43,924 nucleotides of DNA, from positions 1 through 43,924 of the forward strand of contig JADQBR010000096.1 in the NCBI GenBank assembly GCA_016278515.1, given 5' to 3'. The stretch comes from Bacillota bacterium (GTDB lineage Bacteria; Bacillota; JADQBR01). A model generated the notes under the pieces. The model was not told where the DNA came from, did no database searches, and was given only the letters and a program-made list of their open reading frames with translations. Positions within the stretch are counted from its first letter, which is position 1. Each line of letters starts with the position of its first letter. Position numbers and translations under genes: made by a program. Of the stretch, positions 7,398 through 15,206 are shown one piece after another.

Positions 7398-8249
7398 ATG
7401 ACAAAAATAAAGGGATCAAAGGCTTGGCAAGAGATATTCGACTTTCCGCTGCTGGGTAGGTTTGACAAACCGCGAAGCAATGGCATGACTATGATAATCG
7501 ATAAAGGTCTGGGGTTGACGGAAACACGGGAGATGTTAGATTTGGCTGCAGATTATATCGACTTTATTAAACTAGGTTTTGGCACATCGGCATTTTACTC
7601 GCAGGAATTATTAGAAGAAAAAATACGGATGGTCAGATCTTATAACGTTGATATTTTCCCGGGCGGTACTTTTTTAGAAGTCGCAATTCTTCAAACAAAG
7701 ATGCATGTATTTATTAAAAAAGCCAGAGCCTTGGGGTTCACCGCTTTAGAAGTTTCAGACGGTACAATTAATATCTCCCAACCTATCCGTACCTTAGCGA
7801 TTAAGGAAGGTTTAAATCAAGGCTTGAAAGTGTTAGGGGAAGTTGGTAAAAAGGACCCACGGGATATGGTGGAGACAGAGCGGATTTGTGAACAGATAGA
7901 GAAGGATTTGCTAGATGGTGCTTATAAAGTGATTGTTGAAGGAAGGGAATCAGGAAAAGGTGTTGTGATATATGACAGAAAAGGAGCAATAAAAGAGGAG
8001 GAACTAAACCGATTATTGAATAACATTCAAGATAAAAATAAGATTTTGTGGGAAGCTCCCATGAAAGACCAACAGCAAACGCTTATTAAGAGGTTTGGGC
8101 CTAATGTTAACTTGGGTAACGTTCAACCTAACGAGATATTGGCGTTAGAGGCGCTGAGGGTCGGCTTAAGGGGAGATACCTTGAGGGATTGCCTGAAAGC
8201 CAATGCGGTGTTAAACCCGCTGTATAAAGATACTGGCCAGATCGGATAA
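7398..8249 (+). CDS. comA: phosphosulfolactate synthase
   Basis: A 283-residue ComA-family enzyme (EC 4.4.1.19), which adds sulfite to phosphoenolpyruvate to make (R)-2-phospho-3-sulfolactate. Family segments are RSNGMTMIIDKGLG at the start, DYIDFIKLGFGTSA, FPGGTFLEVA, LGFTALEVSDGTINI and GEVGKKDP on the TIM-barrel strands. The ATG at 7398 with GGGG 11 nt upstream is preferred over a farther in-frame start at 7371; a TTG at 7395 is possible. It is followed by comB, so the first two steps toward coenzyme M or sulfolactate are present. No comC dehydrogenase or comDE is in the window. In Bacillus the same pair supplies sulfolactate to spores, which is the more likely role here. Confidence 0.93.
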   Translation: MTKIKGSKAWQEIFDFPLLGRFDKPRSNGMTMIIDKGLGLTETREMLDLAADYIDFIKLGFGTSAFYSQELLEEKIRMVRSYNVDIFPGGTFLEVAILQTKMHVFIKKARALGFTALEVSDGTINISQPIRTLAIKEGLNQGLKVLGEVGKKDPRDMVETERICEQIEKDLLDGAYKVIVEGRESGKGVVIYDRKGAIKEEELNRLLNNIQDKNKILWEAPMKDQQQTLIKRFGPNVNLGNVQPNEILALEALRVGLRGDTLRDCLKANAVLNPLYKDTGQIG

Positions 8250-8286
8250 TTAATTGAGAAACTCTATTAACAAGAGGTGAGCACGT

Positions 8287-8979
8287 TTGCGTGTAACTGT
8301 GATACCCCGGACTGAAGAAATAAACGAGATAAAAGAAAAGACCGTAGTGATAATTGATGTCTTACGGGCAACTACTTCCATGGTAGCAGCTCTTGCTAAC
8401 GGTGCTAAGCAGATAATTCCTTTCCTAACACCCCAAGAGGCAAAAGGCTATGCTACCCATTCTGGTGATTTTTTACTGTGTGGGGAAAGGAAGGGAGTAA
8501 AACTTTCTGGGTTTGATTTAGGAAACTCTCCCAGGGAATTTACTAGGGAAAGAGTAGAAAACAAGACATTATTAATGACTACTACCAACGGCACAAGGGC
8601 AATTAACCAAAGCCTTTCGGCAAAACATATTTTTATTGCTTCTGCACTGAATGTTCAAGCTTTGGTGGAAAGACTTAAATCTGAAAGAGAGGTAGTAATA
8701 GTTTGTGCAGGAACCAAAGGAAAGTTTTCTCTAGATGATTTTGCAATGGCGGGATTAGTTATAAGTTTCTTAGAAAAAAATAATGATATCGATTTGGATG
8801 ATTTGGGGGTGGCCGCCAAACTGCTGTTAAAAGATAGGACCCTTTATAGTTTATTGGCAGCGTCCCACCATGGAGAGCGGCTTGAGAATTTAGGCTTCAA
8901 CGAAGATTTAGTTTATTGCTCCCAGGTGGGTGTTATTAATTTGGTTCCTTATTATGACGCCGGGGTTATTAAAATTTAA
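8287..8979 (+). CDS. comB: 2-phosphosulfolactate phosphatase
   Basis: A 230-residue ComB-family, magnesium-dependent acid phosphatase (EC 3.1.3.71) that converts 2-phosphosulfolactate to 3-sulfolactate. Matching segments are VIIDVLRATTSMVAALANGA, LCGERKGVKLSGFDLGNSP, TTTNGTRAI and VCAGTKGKFSLDDFAMAG. The TTG at 8287 is preceded by AGAGGTGA at good distance. It lies 37 bp after comA on the same strand and makes the pathway continuous. Confidence 0.93.
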   Translation: MRVTVIPRTEEINEIKEKTVVIIDVLRATTSMVAALANGAKQIIPFLTPQEAKGYATHSGDFLLCGERKGVKLSGFDLGNSPREFTRERVENKTLLMTTTNGTRAINQSLSAKHIFIASALNVQALVERLKSEREVVIVCAGTKGKFSLDDFAMAGLVISFLEKNNDIDLDDLGVAAKLLLKDRTLYSLLAASHHGERLENLGFNEDLVYCSQVGVINLVPYYDAGVIKI

Positions 8980-9044
8980 TACAAAAAACATATATTTATA
9001 ATAGGCATGACCTTCCTTGAATAGAATGTATCGGAGGGGTAGCC

Positions 9045-9500
9045 ATGCCGCAAGTAAATTGGATAATAATGGTAATACTTATTCTCGGCATCATTGGTAA
9101 GTCTGATATTATTGCCGCTGCTGCAGCGATCTTACTGGTAATAGATTATGTGAATTTAGAGCGTCTGCTGCCGATTTTAGAGCGTAGAGGGTTAGAAATT
9201 GGTCTTTTGTTTTTGGTAATATCGGTGTTGGTTCCGTTTGCGGCTAACAAAGTGGCAGGGCGTGAAATAATAGCCTCTATTTTTTCAATACCAGGAGTAG
9301 TAGCTTTGGTCAGTGGTGCTATCGCGACAAGTTTAAATGGTAAAGGTCTGCAGATGTTGCAGAGCCGTCCTGAAATAATAATTGGATTGGTGTTTGGCTC
9401 CATAATAGGAATTGTCTTTTTTAAAGGGATACCTGTAGGTCCACTGATGGCAGGCGGTATAGCTGCATTGTTGTTACGTATCCTCGGACAATGGCCTTGA
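9045..9500 (+). CDS. UPF0756 (DUF441) membrane protein
   Basis: A 151-residue protein with four to five hydrophobic segments and the glycine-rich motifs of the UPF0756/DUF441 family (GKSDIIAAAAAILL, RRGLEIGLLFLVISVLVPFA, GSIIGIVFFKGIPVGPL, AGGIAALLL). These are inner-membrane proteins of unknown function. A CGGAGGGG ribosome binding site precedes the ATG. It stands 65 bp after comB and could be part of that transcript, but no functional link to sulfolactate is known. Confidence 0.85.
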   Translation: MPQVNWIIMVILILGIIGKSDIIAAAAAILLVIDYVNLERLLPILERRGLEIGLLFLVISVLVPFAANKVAGREIIASIFSIPGVVALVSGAIATSLNGKGLQMLQSRPEIIIGLVFGSIIGIVFFKGIPVGPLMAGGIAALLLRILGQWP

Positions 9501-9657
9501 AATTTAAAATTCTTTAGCTTGGGTTAGTAATTATCATTTGTTTTTTAAAATAAGGAGGTTTTTCCTTTTTAAAAATAGTATAAAGACTAAATAATGATTG
9601 TTTAGAATTACCTAAGGTAGCAGCAATAGGGTAGGTAAGAAGCTAAGGGTGGTCTCT

Positions 9658-9849
9658 ATGTATAAGTATCAGGCTATTATTGTCTTTTTCGATAAACATA
9701 GCGCCGAAAGAACGGTGCGGAAAATTATAATGGCAAAAAACAAAAAAGAAGCCGAAAAAGAATTAAATAAATTAGGCAAAATTAAAGACATTATCTGGGA
9801 GAGTGTCCCTGTAGATAACATGGACGATAATCAATTGGAGTTGTTTTGA
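9658..9849 (+). CDS. small cytosolic protein of unknown function
   Basis: A 63-residue protein, basic in the middle and acidic at the end (DNMDDNQLELF). The pattern YKYQAIIVFFDKHSAERTVRKIIM, then AKNKKEAEKEL, suggests a beta strand and amphipathic helices, but I do not recognise a family. The ATG at 9658 has AAGGGTGG upstream and is preferred over a GTG at 9649. A strong terminator follows at once. The 150 bp before it hold a short AAGGA/TCCTT stem near 9553-9569 and no other gene. Confidence 0.6.
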   Translation: MYKYQAIIVFFDKHSAERTVRKIIMAKNKKEAEKELNKLGKIKDIIWESVPVDNMDDNQLELF

Positions 9850-9858
9850 CAAAATGTT

Positions 9859-9897
9859 GGCCGGCAAAGGAAAAGCAATTCCTCAGCCGGCCTTTTT
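9859..9897. terminator. intrinsic terminator
   Basis: GGCCGGC at 9859-9865 pairs with GCCGGCC at 9886-9892, with AGGAA/TTCCT extending the stem inside and five T following. It separates the small plus-strand gene from the convergent cyclophilin gene. Confidence 0.85.
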
Positions 9898-9903
9898 CTG
9901 TGA

Positions 9904-10335
9904 TTATTCTTCTGTTATGGTTACCTTATTCATTATATCGCCTTGTTGAGTTTGGTCCACTACTTCCATGCCTTTTATCACTTTACCAAAAACCGTATGT
10001 ACACCGTCCAGATGCGGTTGAGGTTCATATGCGATAAAGAACTGACTGCCGCCAGTATTGGGGCCTCGATGGGCCATAGACAAGGAACCTCGCCCATGTT
10101 TGTGAGGATTGTCTTTGGTTTCGCATGGAATGGTATAACCTGGGCCACCAGAACCATTGCCGTTAGGGCATCCGCCTTGAGCCACAAAGCCTTCAATTAT
10201 CCTATGAAAGGTTAGTCCATCATAAAATCCTTCTTTGATTAGTTTTTCGAAATTATCGACTGTAATAGGTGCTTCTTTGTCAAACAGTTCGATTTCCACA
10301 GTTCCTTTGTCCATTTCAATGACTGCTTTTTTCAA
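9904..10335 (-). CDS. cyclophilin-type peptidyl-prolyl cis-trans isomerase
   Basis: A 143-residue single-domain cyclophilin (EC 5.2.1.8). It begins directly with [18 protein letters not shown] without a signal peptide, so it acts in the cytosol. Active-site segments are [14 protein letters not shown] (catalytic Arg in FHR), [25 protein letters not shown] and [22 protein letters not shown] lies before the ATG and a good promoter lies at 10366-10394. It is monocistronic. Confidence 0.95.
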   Translation of the reverse strand: MKKAVIEMDKGTVEIELFDKEAPITVDNFEKLIKEGFYDGLTFHRIIEGFVAQGGCPNGNGSGGPGYTIPCETKDNPHKHGRGSLSMAHRGPNTGGSQFFIAYEPQPHLDGVHTVFGKVIKGMEVVDQTQQGDIMNKVTITEE

Positions 10336-10365
10336 TATATACTCCTCCTTTGAGTCTTTCCTAAG

Positions 10366-10394
10366 ATTGTATCATAAGGAAACTATTTTACCAA
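10366..10394 (-). promoter_or_regulatory. sigma-A promoter for the cyclophilin gene
   Basis: On the minus strand TTGGTA (10394-10389) and TACAAT (10371-10366) are separated by 17 bp, and the start would lie about 25 nt before the ATG. Confidence 0.65.
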
Positions 10395-10457
10395 AAGAAT
10401 TACATAGGTCTTTTAGAAGGTGGAAATAATATTACTATAAAAAAAGGAGGTGGCTTA

Positions 10458-10577
10458 ATGCGGGTGGACCAGCCAACTATGCCGGAAATTCTCCAACCTG
10501 ATCAAGTAACTCACCCCGAAGAGCCTGTGGAAGTACCTGATGAGCCTTTCCCATCTGAAATAAACGACCCTAAATAA
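10458..10577 (+). CDS. 39-residue acidic proline-rich small protein
   Basis: An ATG at 10458 follows an excellent AAAAAGGAGG site (10441-10450). The product has 39 residues, nine of them proline, with about ten Glu/Asp and a PEEPVEVPDEPFPSE core. It has no hydrophobic segment and no cysteine and is probably unstructured. I recognise no family. The strong ribosome binding site and a stem-loop right after the stop argue that it is a real small gene. Confidence 0.55.
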   Translation: MRVDQPTMPEILQPDQVTHPEEPVEVPDEPFPSEINDPK

Positions 10578-10589
10578 AGATGCATAAGC

Positions 10590-10629
10590 AACAGGCCGCC
10601 GTTAATTTAAGAGCGGTTTGTTTGCTTTT
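10590..10629 (+). terminator. probable terminator of the 39-codon gene
   Basis: AACAGGCCGC at 10590-10599 can pair fully with GCGGTTTGTT at 10613-10622 using two G-U pairs, followed by a T-rich stretch. The remainder of 10630-10737 holds no recognisable feature. Confidence 0.5.
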
Positions 10630-10737
10630 GCTTAAATATTACGCCATCACTTAAAAGAACGGATAATCATTATGGCAGAAATGGAGTAAACTTACTAAAA
10701 ATGGAATAAGAGCAAGATATTATTATGCTAGATTTTC

Positions 10738-10766
10738 TTGTTAAAAGGAGGAATTAGCTCTATAAT
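10738..10766 (+). promoter_or_regulatory. sigma-A promoter for the membrane protein-CvpA operon
   Basis: TTGTTA at 10738-10743 and TATAAT at 10761-10766 are 17 bp apart. The start near 10773 implies an untranslated leader of about 144 nt before the ATG at 10917. Confidence 0.65.
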
Positions 10767-10787
10767 TTAAATATAGATAAATAAGCA

Positions 10788-10898
10788 CTTCCCGGCGGGA
10801 GAGTATACTTTAAGTAGGGGTTTGCTTAAAAACCGTAATTTTGAGCCATTTATTAGTCTAACCCTCTTAGTTAGGACATATATTTTAGCAAGTCCTAA
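10788..10898 (+). promoter_or_regulatory. structured 5' leader with competing stems
   Basis: Several small inverted repeats occur: CTTCCCGGCGGGAG near 10788-10802, GGTTT/AAACC near 10818-10833, and GTTAGGAC (10870-10877) with GTCCTAA (10892-10898). The last arm copy resembles GTCTAAC at 10856-10862, which could pair with the same middle segment, so two mutually exclusive hairpins are possible just before the AAGGAGG site. No known riboswitch was recognised. Confidence 0.35.
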
Positions 10899-10916
10899 AA
10901 TCTAAGGAGGTAAGTA

Positions 10917-11204
10917 ATGGAAGCATTGCAAGGATTAATTTTTATGGCTCTGGTGGTTGAGTTTTTGACTGCGGTTTTTAAAAACCTGATTAGTGACCGT
11001 TATACCCAGATTGTCTCAGTGTCGATTGGCATACTTTTGTGCACTGTGTACCAGTTAGGCATATTTTCTGCCATGGGACTTGAAACCAACTTTCTCATAG
11101 TGGATTACGTTTTATCAGGGGTAATCGTATCTAGAGGGTCTAACGCGGTTTATGAACTAGTCGGGAAAAGAGCCAGGGAAGCACGTGCTCAAAGAAAGCG
11201 ATGA
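10917..11204 (+). CDS. small integral membrane protein
   Basis: A 95-residue protein with three hydrophobic segments (about 5-22, 32-52 and 58-74) and a strongly basic tail (GKRAREARAQRKR), which by the positive-inside rule should be cytosolic. The size and layout resemble small holin-like proteins, but no phage genes are near and I do not assign a family. An AAGGAGG site lies 7 nt before the ATG. The gene is 7 nt upstream of cvpA and clearly co-transcribed with it. Confidence 0.65.
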   Translation: MEALQGLIFMALVVEFLTAVFKNLISDRYTQIVSVSIGILLCTVYQLGIFSAMGLETNFLIVDYVLSGVIVSRGSNAVYELVGKRAREARAQRKR

Positions 11205-11211
11205 TTAAATA

Positions 11212-11877
11212 ATGAACTACTTGGATATTGGTATCCTTATATTACTAATTCTTGGAGCTGTTCGTGGTTACCGGCGGGGGCTATTGAATGCTTTAACCGG
11301 CTTAGTAGGTATTATCTTTGGAGCTGCAATAGCCTCTAGCTGGGCGCGGCCAACGGCAGAGTATGTAGATGCCCAATACAGAATAACCAATAAAATTTCT
11401 GTTTGGTTGTTGGACAAGCTACCGGATATTGTCAGCATTGAAAGCTCTAATGATAATGGCCTGTTAGCAGGTCTGTTTCAAGCGCTGACTGATAAAATAA
11501 TGGCTGAATCCGCTGTCGTATCCAACGTGGGAGTTTTATATAATATTAGTTTTACGTTGTTGGTGATACTGGTATTTTTAGTTTTGATGTTTATTGCAGC
11601 TTTACTGTTAAGGCTAGTTGCCGTCTTAATAACAAGGACTATTAAGCATACGGTATTTGGCGGGGTTAACCGATTGGGCGGATTAATAGTAGGTGTTGGT
11701 ACGACGACGATTGTGATAGGCCTGATCTTAATGGTTATTGCCCCATTTGTAACGGTTGGGGCTTCTGCTGGTGCTGACGGTATTTTTGGTAGTGTTGGTT
11801 TGTTAGTAAACACTTCGGTGCTTGCCCCAGAGATAGCTGGAGTGTTCCAACTGCTTCTTGATAAGTTCTTCTTTTAA
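11212..11877 (+). CDS. CvpA family membrane protein
   Basis: A 221-residue CvpA-family protein with four to five transmembrane segments. The N-terminal signature is YLDIGILILLILGAVRGYRR, with RGLLNALTGLVG and the later NRLGGLIVGVG. CvpA is linked to colicin V production and envelope integrity in proteobacteria; in Firmicutes the role is unclear. The start has no strong ribosome binding site and lies just after the preceding stop, suggesting translational coupling. Confidence 0.85.
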   Translation: MNYLDIGILILLILGAVRGYRRGLLNALTGLVGIIFGAAIASSWARPTAEYVDAQYRITNKISVWLLDKLPDIVSIESSNDNGLLAGLFQALTDKIMAESAVVSNVGVLYNISFTLLVILVFLVLMFIAALLLRLVAVLITRTIKHTVFGGVNRLGGLIVGVGTTTIVIGLILMVIAPFVTVGASAGADGIFGSVGLLVNTSVLAPEIAGVFQLLLDKFFF

Positions 11878-11896
11878 ATATATTTAACGCTAAGTG

Positions 11897-11920
11897 AAGG
11901 CCTCGGTAGAGGTCTTTATT
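11897..11920 (+). terminator. intrinsic terminator after cvpA
   Basis: AAGGCCTC at 11897-11904 pairs with GAGGTCTT at 11909-11916 (one G-U) around a four-base loop, followed by T-rich sequence. Confidence 0.7.
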
Positions 11921-11945
11921 GTTTTGCAAAACTATAACATAAACT

Positions 11946-11974
11946 TTGTCTTTAAGGAAAGCCTAAAATATAAT
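11946..11974 (+). promoter_or_regulatory. sigma-A promoter for the M18 aminopeptidase gene
   Basis: TTGTCT at 11946-11951 and TATAAT at 11969-11974 are 17 bp apart, about 40 bp before the ATG at 12015. Confidence 0.7.
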
Positions 11975-12014
11975 AGAATTATTGGTAACATAACCCAAGA
12001 GTGGAGGTTCTGGA

Positions 12015-13427
12015 ATGAAAGAGAACAAGTTTCAAGAGTTGTCAAAGAAATTACTTATGGATAGAAAAAGCGCATGGACAAAGTTGGAGCCAGACAAAAA
12101 AGAAGAAGTATTTTCCTTGGCTCAAGATTATATCAACTTTTTAAACAAAGCCAAGACGGAGCGAGAAGCGGTTTTGGAGATTGTATCATGGTGCCGCAAA
12201 AACGGATTTGTGGATATAAATGCGGTTGAAAATACACAGCCCCAGCCGGGGACGCGTTTTTATTTTGTCTGGAAGGAGAGAGCTGCCGTCATCGGGACTT
12301 GGGGGACCAATTCTTTAAAAAGTGGTTTTCGTTTAGTAGGTAGTCACTTGGATGCTCCTCGTTTGGATTTGAAACCGCAGCCGGTTTATGAGCAAGAAGG
12401 GCTGGGTCTATGCAAAACCCATTATTACGGCGGTATTAAAAAATACCAATGGACGGCAGTACCCCTGGCACTGCATGGGGTTATCTGTACAGCTCAGGGG
12501 AACAAAGTATCTATAGTTATTGGCGAAGATGTGAATGATCCTGTTTTTATCATTACCGACTTACTGCCGCATCTAGCCAAAGACCAGATGAGGAAAAAGA
12601 CTACGGCTGCTGTTGCCGGCGAATCATTAAATATTGTTATTGGAAGTATTCCGGTGGACGATGAGGATGTGAAGGAACCGATAAAGCTTGCCTTGCTGGA
12701 ACAGCTAAATAAGAAGTATGGTATGGTAGAAGAAGACTTTATTAGTGCAGATCTTGAGTTAGTCCCTGCAATACCGGCTAGGGATTTGGGATTGGACAGG
12801 AGTTTAATCGCTGCTTATGGGCAAGATGATCGAATATGCGCTTATGCAACGCTTAAAGCAATGGAAAATATGGGGCAGCCTGCGCAGCTGGCCTTGGGAT
12901 TGTTTGCGGATAAGGAAGAGATAGGCAGTGTTGGCAATACTGGAATGCAGTCTAATATGCTGGAAATTTTACTGGAAAAGCTTATTCGCTGGTCTGGCGA
13001 AGATGCTGGGCTGTATGAAATACTAGGGGCTTCGCAAGCGATTTCTGCAGATGTGAACGCCGGCCTTGACCCCACATATCCTGAGGTAATGGATAAGCAT
13101 AATGCTGCAAGATTGGGATATGGACTCGTTATAACTAAGTATACCGGCTCCGGTGGCAAGTACAATGCAAACGATGCCGACGCCGAATATGTTTCGCGCA
13201 TTAGGAAGCTATATAACGATAATCAAGTTTTATGGCAGACAGGTGAACTGGGTAAAGTGGATCAAGGCGGCGGCGGGACCATTGCACAATTCCTTGCTAA
13301 CAAAGGTATTGAAACCATTGACTCCGGCCCTGCTATATTAAGTATGCACTCTCCACTGGAGGTGTCTAGTAAAATAGATTTCTATCATATGGTCAATGGG
13401 TATAAGGTCTTTCTAGCGTCTAAATAG
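12015..13427 (+). CDS. M18 family zinc aminopeptidase
   Basis: A 470-residue M18 (aspartyl aminopeptidase-type) metallopeptidase that removes N-terminal residues, typically acidic, from peptides in the cytosol. Metal-site and fold motifs are LVGSHLDAPRLDLKP (first His and Asp), YGQDDRICAYATLKA, FADKEEIGSVGNTGMQS (catalytic Glu pair), SADVNAGLDPTYPE, GSGGKYNANDADAEY and SMHSPLEVSSKID (last His). The length matches the family and all expected ligand segments are present. It has its own promoter and a GTGGAGG site. It is placed just upstream of the selenium genes, with no evident functional link. Confidence 0.93.
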   Translation: MKENKFQELSKKLLMDRKSAWTKLEPDKKEEVFSLAQDYINFLNKAKTEREAVLEIVSWCRKNGFVDINAVENTQPQPGTRFYFVWKERAAVIGTWGTNSLKSGFRLVGSHLDAPRLDLKPQPVYEQEGLGLCKTHYYGGIKKYQWTAVPLALHGVICTAQGNKVSIVIGEDVNDPVFIITDLLPHLAKDQMRKKTTAAVAGESLNIVIGSIPVDDEDVKEPIKLALLEQLNKKYGMVEEDFISADLELVPAIPARDLGLDRSLIAAYGQDDRICAYATLKAMENMGQPAQLALGLFADKEEIGSVGNTGMQSNMLEILLEKLIRWSGEDAGLYEILGASQAISADVNAGLDPTYPEVMDKHNAARLGYGLVITKYTGSGGKYNANDADAEYVSRIRKLYNDNQVLWQTGELGKVDQGGGGTIAQFLANKGIETIDSGPAILSMHSPLEVSSKIDFYHMVNGYKVFLASK

Positions 13428-13447
13428 TAGCAGGAGACCTAAAGCTT

Positions 13448-13492
13448 ATGGCGAACATAGAATGCAGAAGTGAGGTGTGCGATGATGACTAA
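13448..13492 (+). CDS. possible 14-codon upstream ORF overlapping the selD start
   Basis: ATG at 13448 has AGGAGA 10 nt upstream and encodes MANIECRSEVCDDD, with two cysteines, ending in TAA after running across both selD start codons in another frame. It could couple or tune selD translation. It may also be chance, since only 14 codons are involved. Confidence 0.25.
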   Translation: MANIECRSEVCDDD

Positions 13493-14516
13493 ATTTAAAC
13501 TGACGCGATGTGCTTCGGCTGCCGGTTGAGCAGCAAAAATTGGTCCAGGAACCTTGCAGGATATATTAAAGAACTTGCCACAGGTTCAGGATCCCAAGCT
13601 GCTGGTCAGCGGCTCAACGATGGACGATGCGGGTGTATATCAAATAAACGAAGAACAGGCTCTGGTACAAACTGTTGATTTTTTAACTCCTATGGTAGAC
13701 GATCCATATGTATTCGGGCAGGTGGCTGCCGCAAACGCACTAAGTGATGTTTATGCAATGGGGGGTAAGCCCTTAACTGCACTTAATATTAGTGCATTTG
13801 ACTTAGATATGGATACGGTTATTTTGCAAAAAATACTTGCCGGAGGGGCAGCGACACTGCAAGAGGCAGGGTGTCTACTTGTTGGGGGCCATACGATCCA
13901 AGATAAAGAGCCCAAATATGGATTGGCTGTTACAGGCATAGTGCATCCCAAGGAGATAATTACCAATGCCGGGGCGGCTCCCAATGCTGCATTGCTGCTT
14001 ACTAAGCCTCTGGGCAGCGGCATTTTAAGCACTGCGTTAAAAGGGGACTTGCTGCAGGAAAATGCTTTAGAGGAGCTTACTCAGGTTATGACGACTCTAA
14101 ACCACCAAGCCTCGGAAGTGATGCAGCGAATAGGAGTGCTCGCTGCTACGGATGTAACCGGTTTTGGACTGCTGGGCCATGCTTGGGAAATATGCGCCAG
14201 CAGTGACGTAGGAATGGAATTGTACTTTAATAAAATACCATTAATGTCAGGGGTGGTAGATTTTGCAAATATGGGTGTTATTCCTGGTGGAGCGTATACG
14301 AACAGGCGCTATCTGGAAGACAAGGTGATATTTAATGGCATTTCTGAAGCAGGTCAGATAATTATGACAGACCCTCAGACATCAGGCGGATTGCTGATAG
14401 TAGTGGAAGAAAAGAAGTTAAATAGTCTCGTAAATGAATTGCGGTTGAAAGGTGTTGAAGGCGCGGTTATTGGGAAAACCACTGATAAACCAGGCGTTAT
14501 TAATGTAATAAGTTAG
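13482..14516 (+). CDS. selD: selenide, water dikinase (selenophosphate synthetase), selenocysteine-containing
   Basis: SelD (EC 2.7.9.3) makes selenophosphate from selenide and ATP, the selenium donor for Sec-tRNA and selenouridine. The gene opens at ATG 13482 (or the adjacent ATG 13485) with GAGGTG upstream and is interrupted by TGA at 13527-13529. The context CASAAG-TGA-AAKIGPG is the SelD active-site motif, in which that position is Cys or Sec, followed by the essential Lys. The TGA is therefore read as selenocysteine 16 in a 344-residue protein. Downstream segments DDAGVY, TVDFLTPMVDDPY, ANALSDVYAMGG, LVGGHTI, TDVTGFGLLGHAWE and TDPQTSGGLL are all intact. A hairpin directly after the TGA can act as SECIS. 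It is 10 nt upstream of yedF. Confidence 0.95.
13533..13557 (+). promoter_or_regulatory. candidate bacterial SECIS hairpin in selD
   Basis: Just after the TGA codon, GCAA (13533-13536) pairs with TTGC (13554-13557) and GGT (13542-13544) with ACC (13551-13553), leaving loop CCAGGA and an asymmetric bulge. Position inside the coding region 3-30 nt past the UGA fits bacterial SelB-recognised elements. The fold is by eye only. Confidence 0.5.
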
Positions 14517-14526
14517 GGGGATTACA

Positions 14527-15114
14527 ATGAGAGATACTGTTGATGCAAGAGGGATGGACTGCCCACAGCCTGTTATCATAACGAAGAATGCATTGGAGAA
14601 AATTTCTGATGGGGAGTTGGTAACTATAGTTGACAATGAGGTTGCCCGTGATAATGTCATAAAACTTGCTAAAAGCATGAGCATGAAGGTAACTGTCGAC
14701 CAACAACAGGATGAATATTATATCCGCATTAATAAAGATGAGTCTTTGCCTCTCAGTTCTGGCTTGGACGTGGATGACAAAGTGGCTGTAGTTTTATTTG
14801 GGAATAATGTTTTAGGTACAGGCAACGAGGAACTGGGTGAAACACTGATAAAGAGTTTCTTCTATACCATGGTGGAAAGTGACCGGAAACCAAAGATATT
14901 GATGTTTATCAATAAAGGAGTTTATCTCACATGTGAGGAATCGCCGGTATTGGCTCAGTTAATGGCATTAAAAGAGGCCGGAGTTGATATTCTTTCTTGC
15001 GGAACTTGTCTGGATTACTATCATTTAAAAGATAAGTTATGCGTAGGGGATATAACTAACATGTATACTATTCTTGAAAACTTAATGAATGGAGAGCGTG
15101 TTTTGACACTGTAG
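14527..15114 (+). CDS. yedF: selenium metabolism protein YedF
   Basis: A 195-residue two-domain protein. Residues 1-75 are a TusA/SirA-like sulfur carrier domain with the active Cys12 in DARGMDCPQPVI. Residues about 90-190 are a DsrE/F-like domain (KVAVVLFGNNVLGTG, then SCGTCLDYY with a CxxC). This fusion is typical of selenium-using bacteria and accompanies selD, so it probably handles selenium or sulfane sulfur for selenophosphate synthesis; the exact step is unproven. It follows selD after 10 nt with a GGGGG site, and the two form an operon. Confidence 0.93.
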   Translation: MRDTVDARGMDCPQPVIITKNALEKISDGELVTIVDNEVARDNVIKLAKSMSMKVTVDQQQDEYYIRINKDESLPLSSGLDVDDKVAVVLFGNNVLGTGNEELGETLIKSFFYTMVESDRKPKILMFINKGVYLTCEESPVLAQLMALKEAGVDILSCGTCLDYYHLKDKLCVGDITNMYTILENLMNGERVLTL

Positions 15115-15206
15115 ATATCACTAGCGGACGTAGATTAACTACGGTGACTTGTCTCTTATGATACTCCTTAGATGTTATAAGGTCTTGTTTTGGAGGAGGG
15201 ATTATT

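Noticed and set aside
13527-13529. In-frame TGA making selD look like a truncated pseudogene
   Set aside because: It falls at the known Cys/Sec catalytic position and both sides are conserved, with a hairpin following, so recoding is the better explanation.
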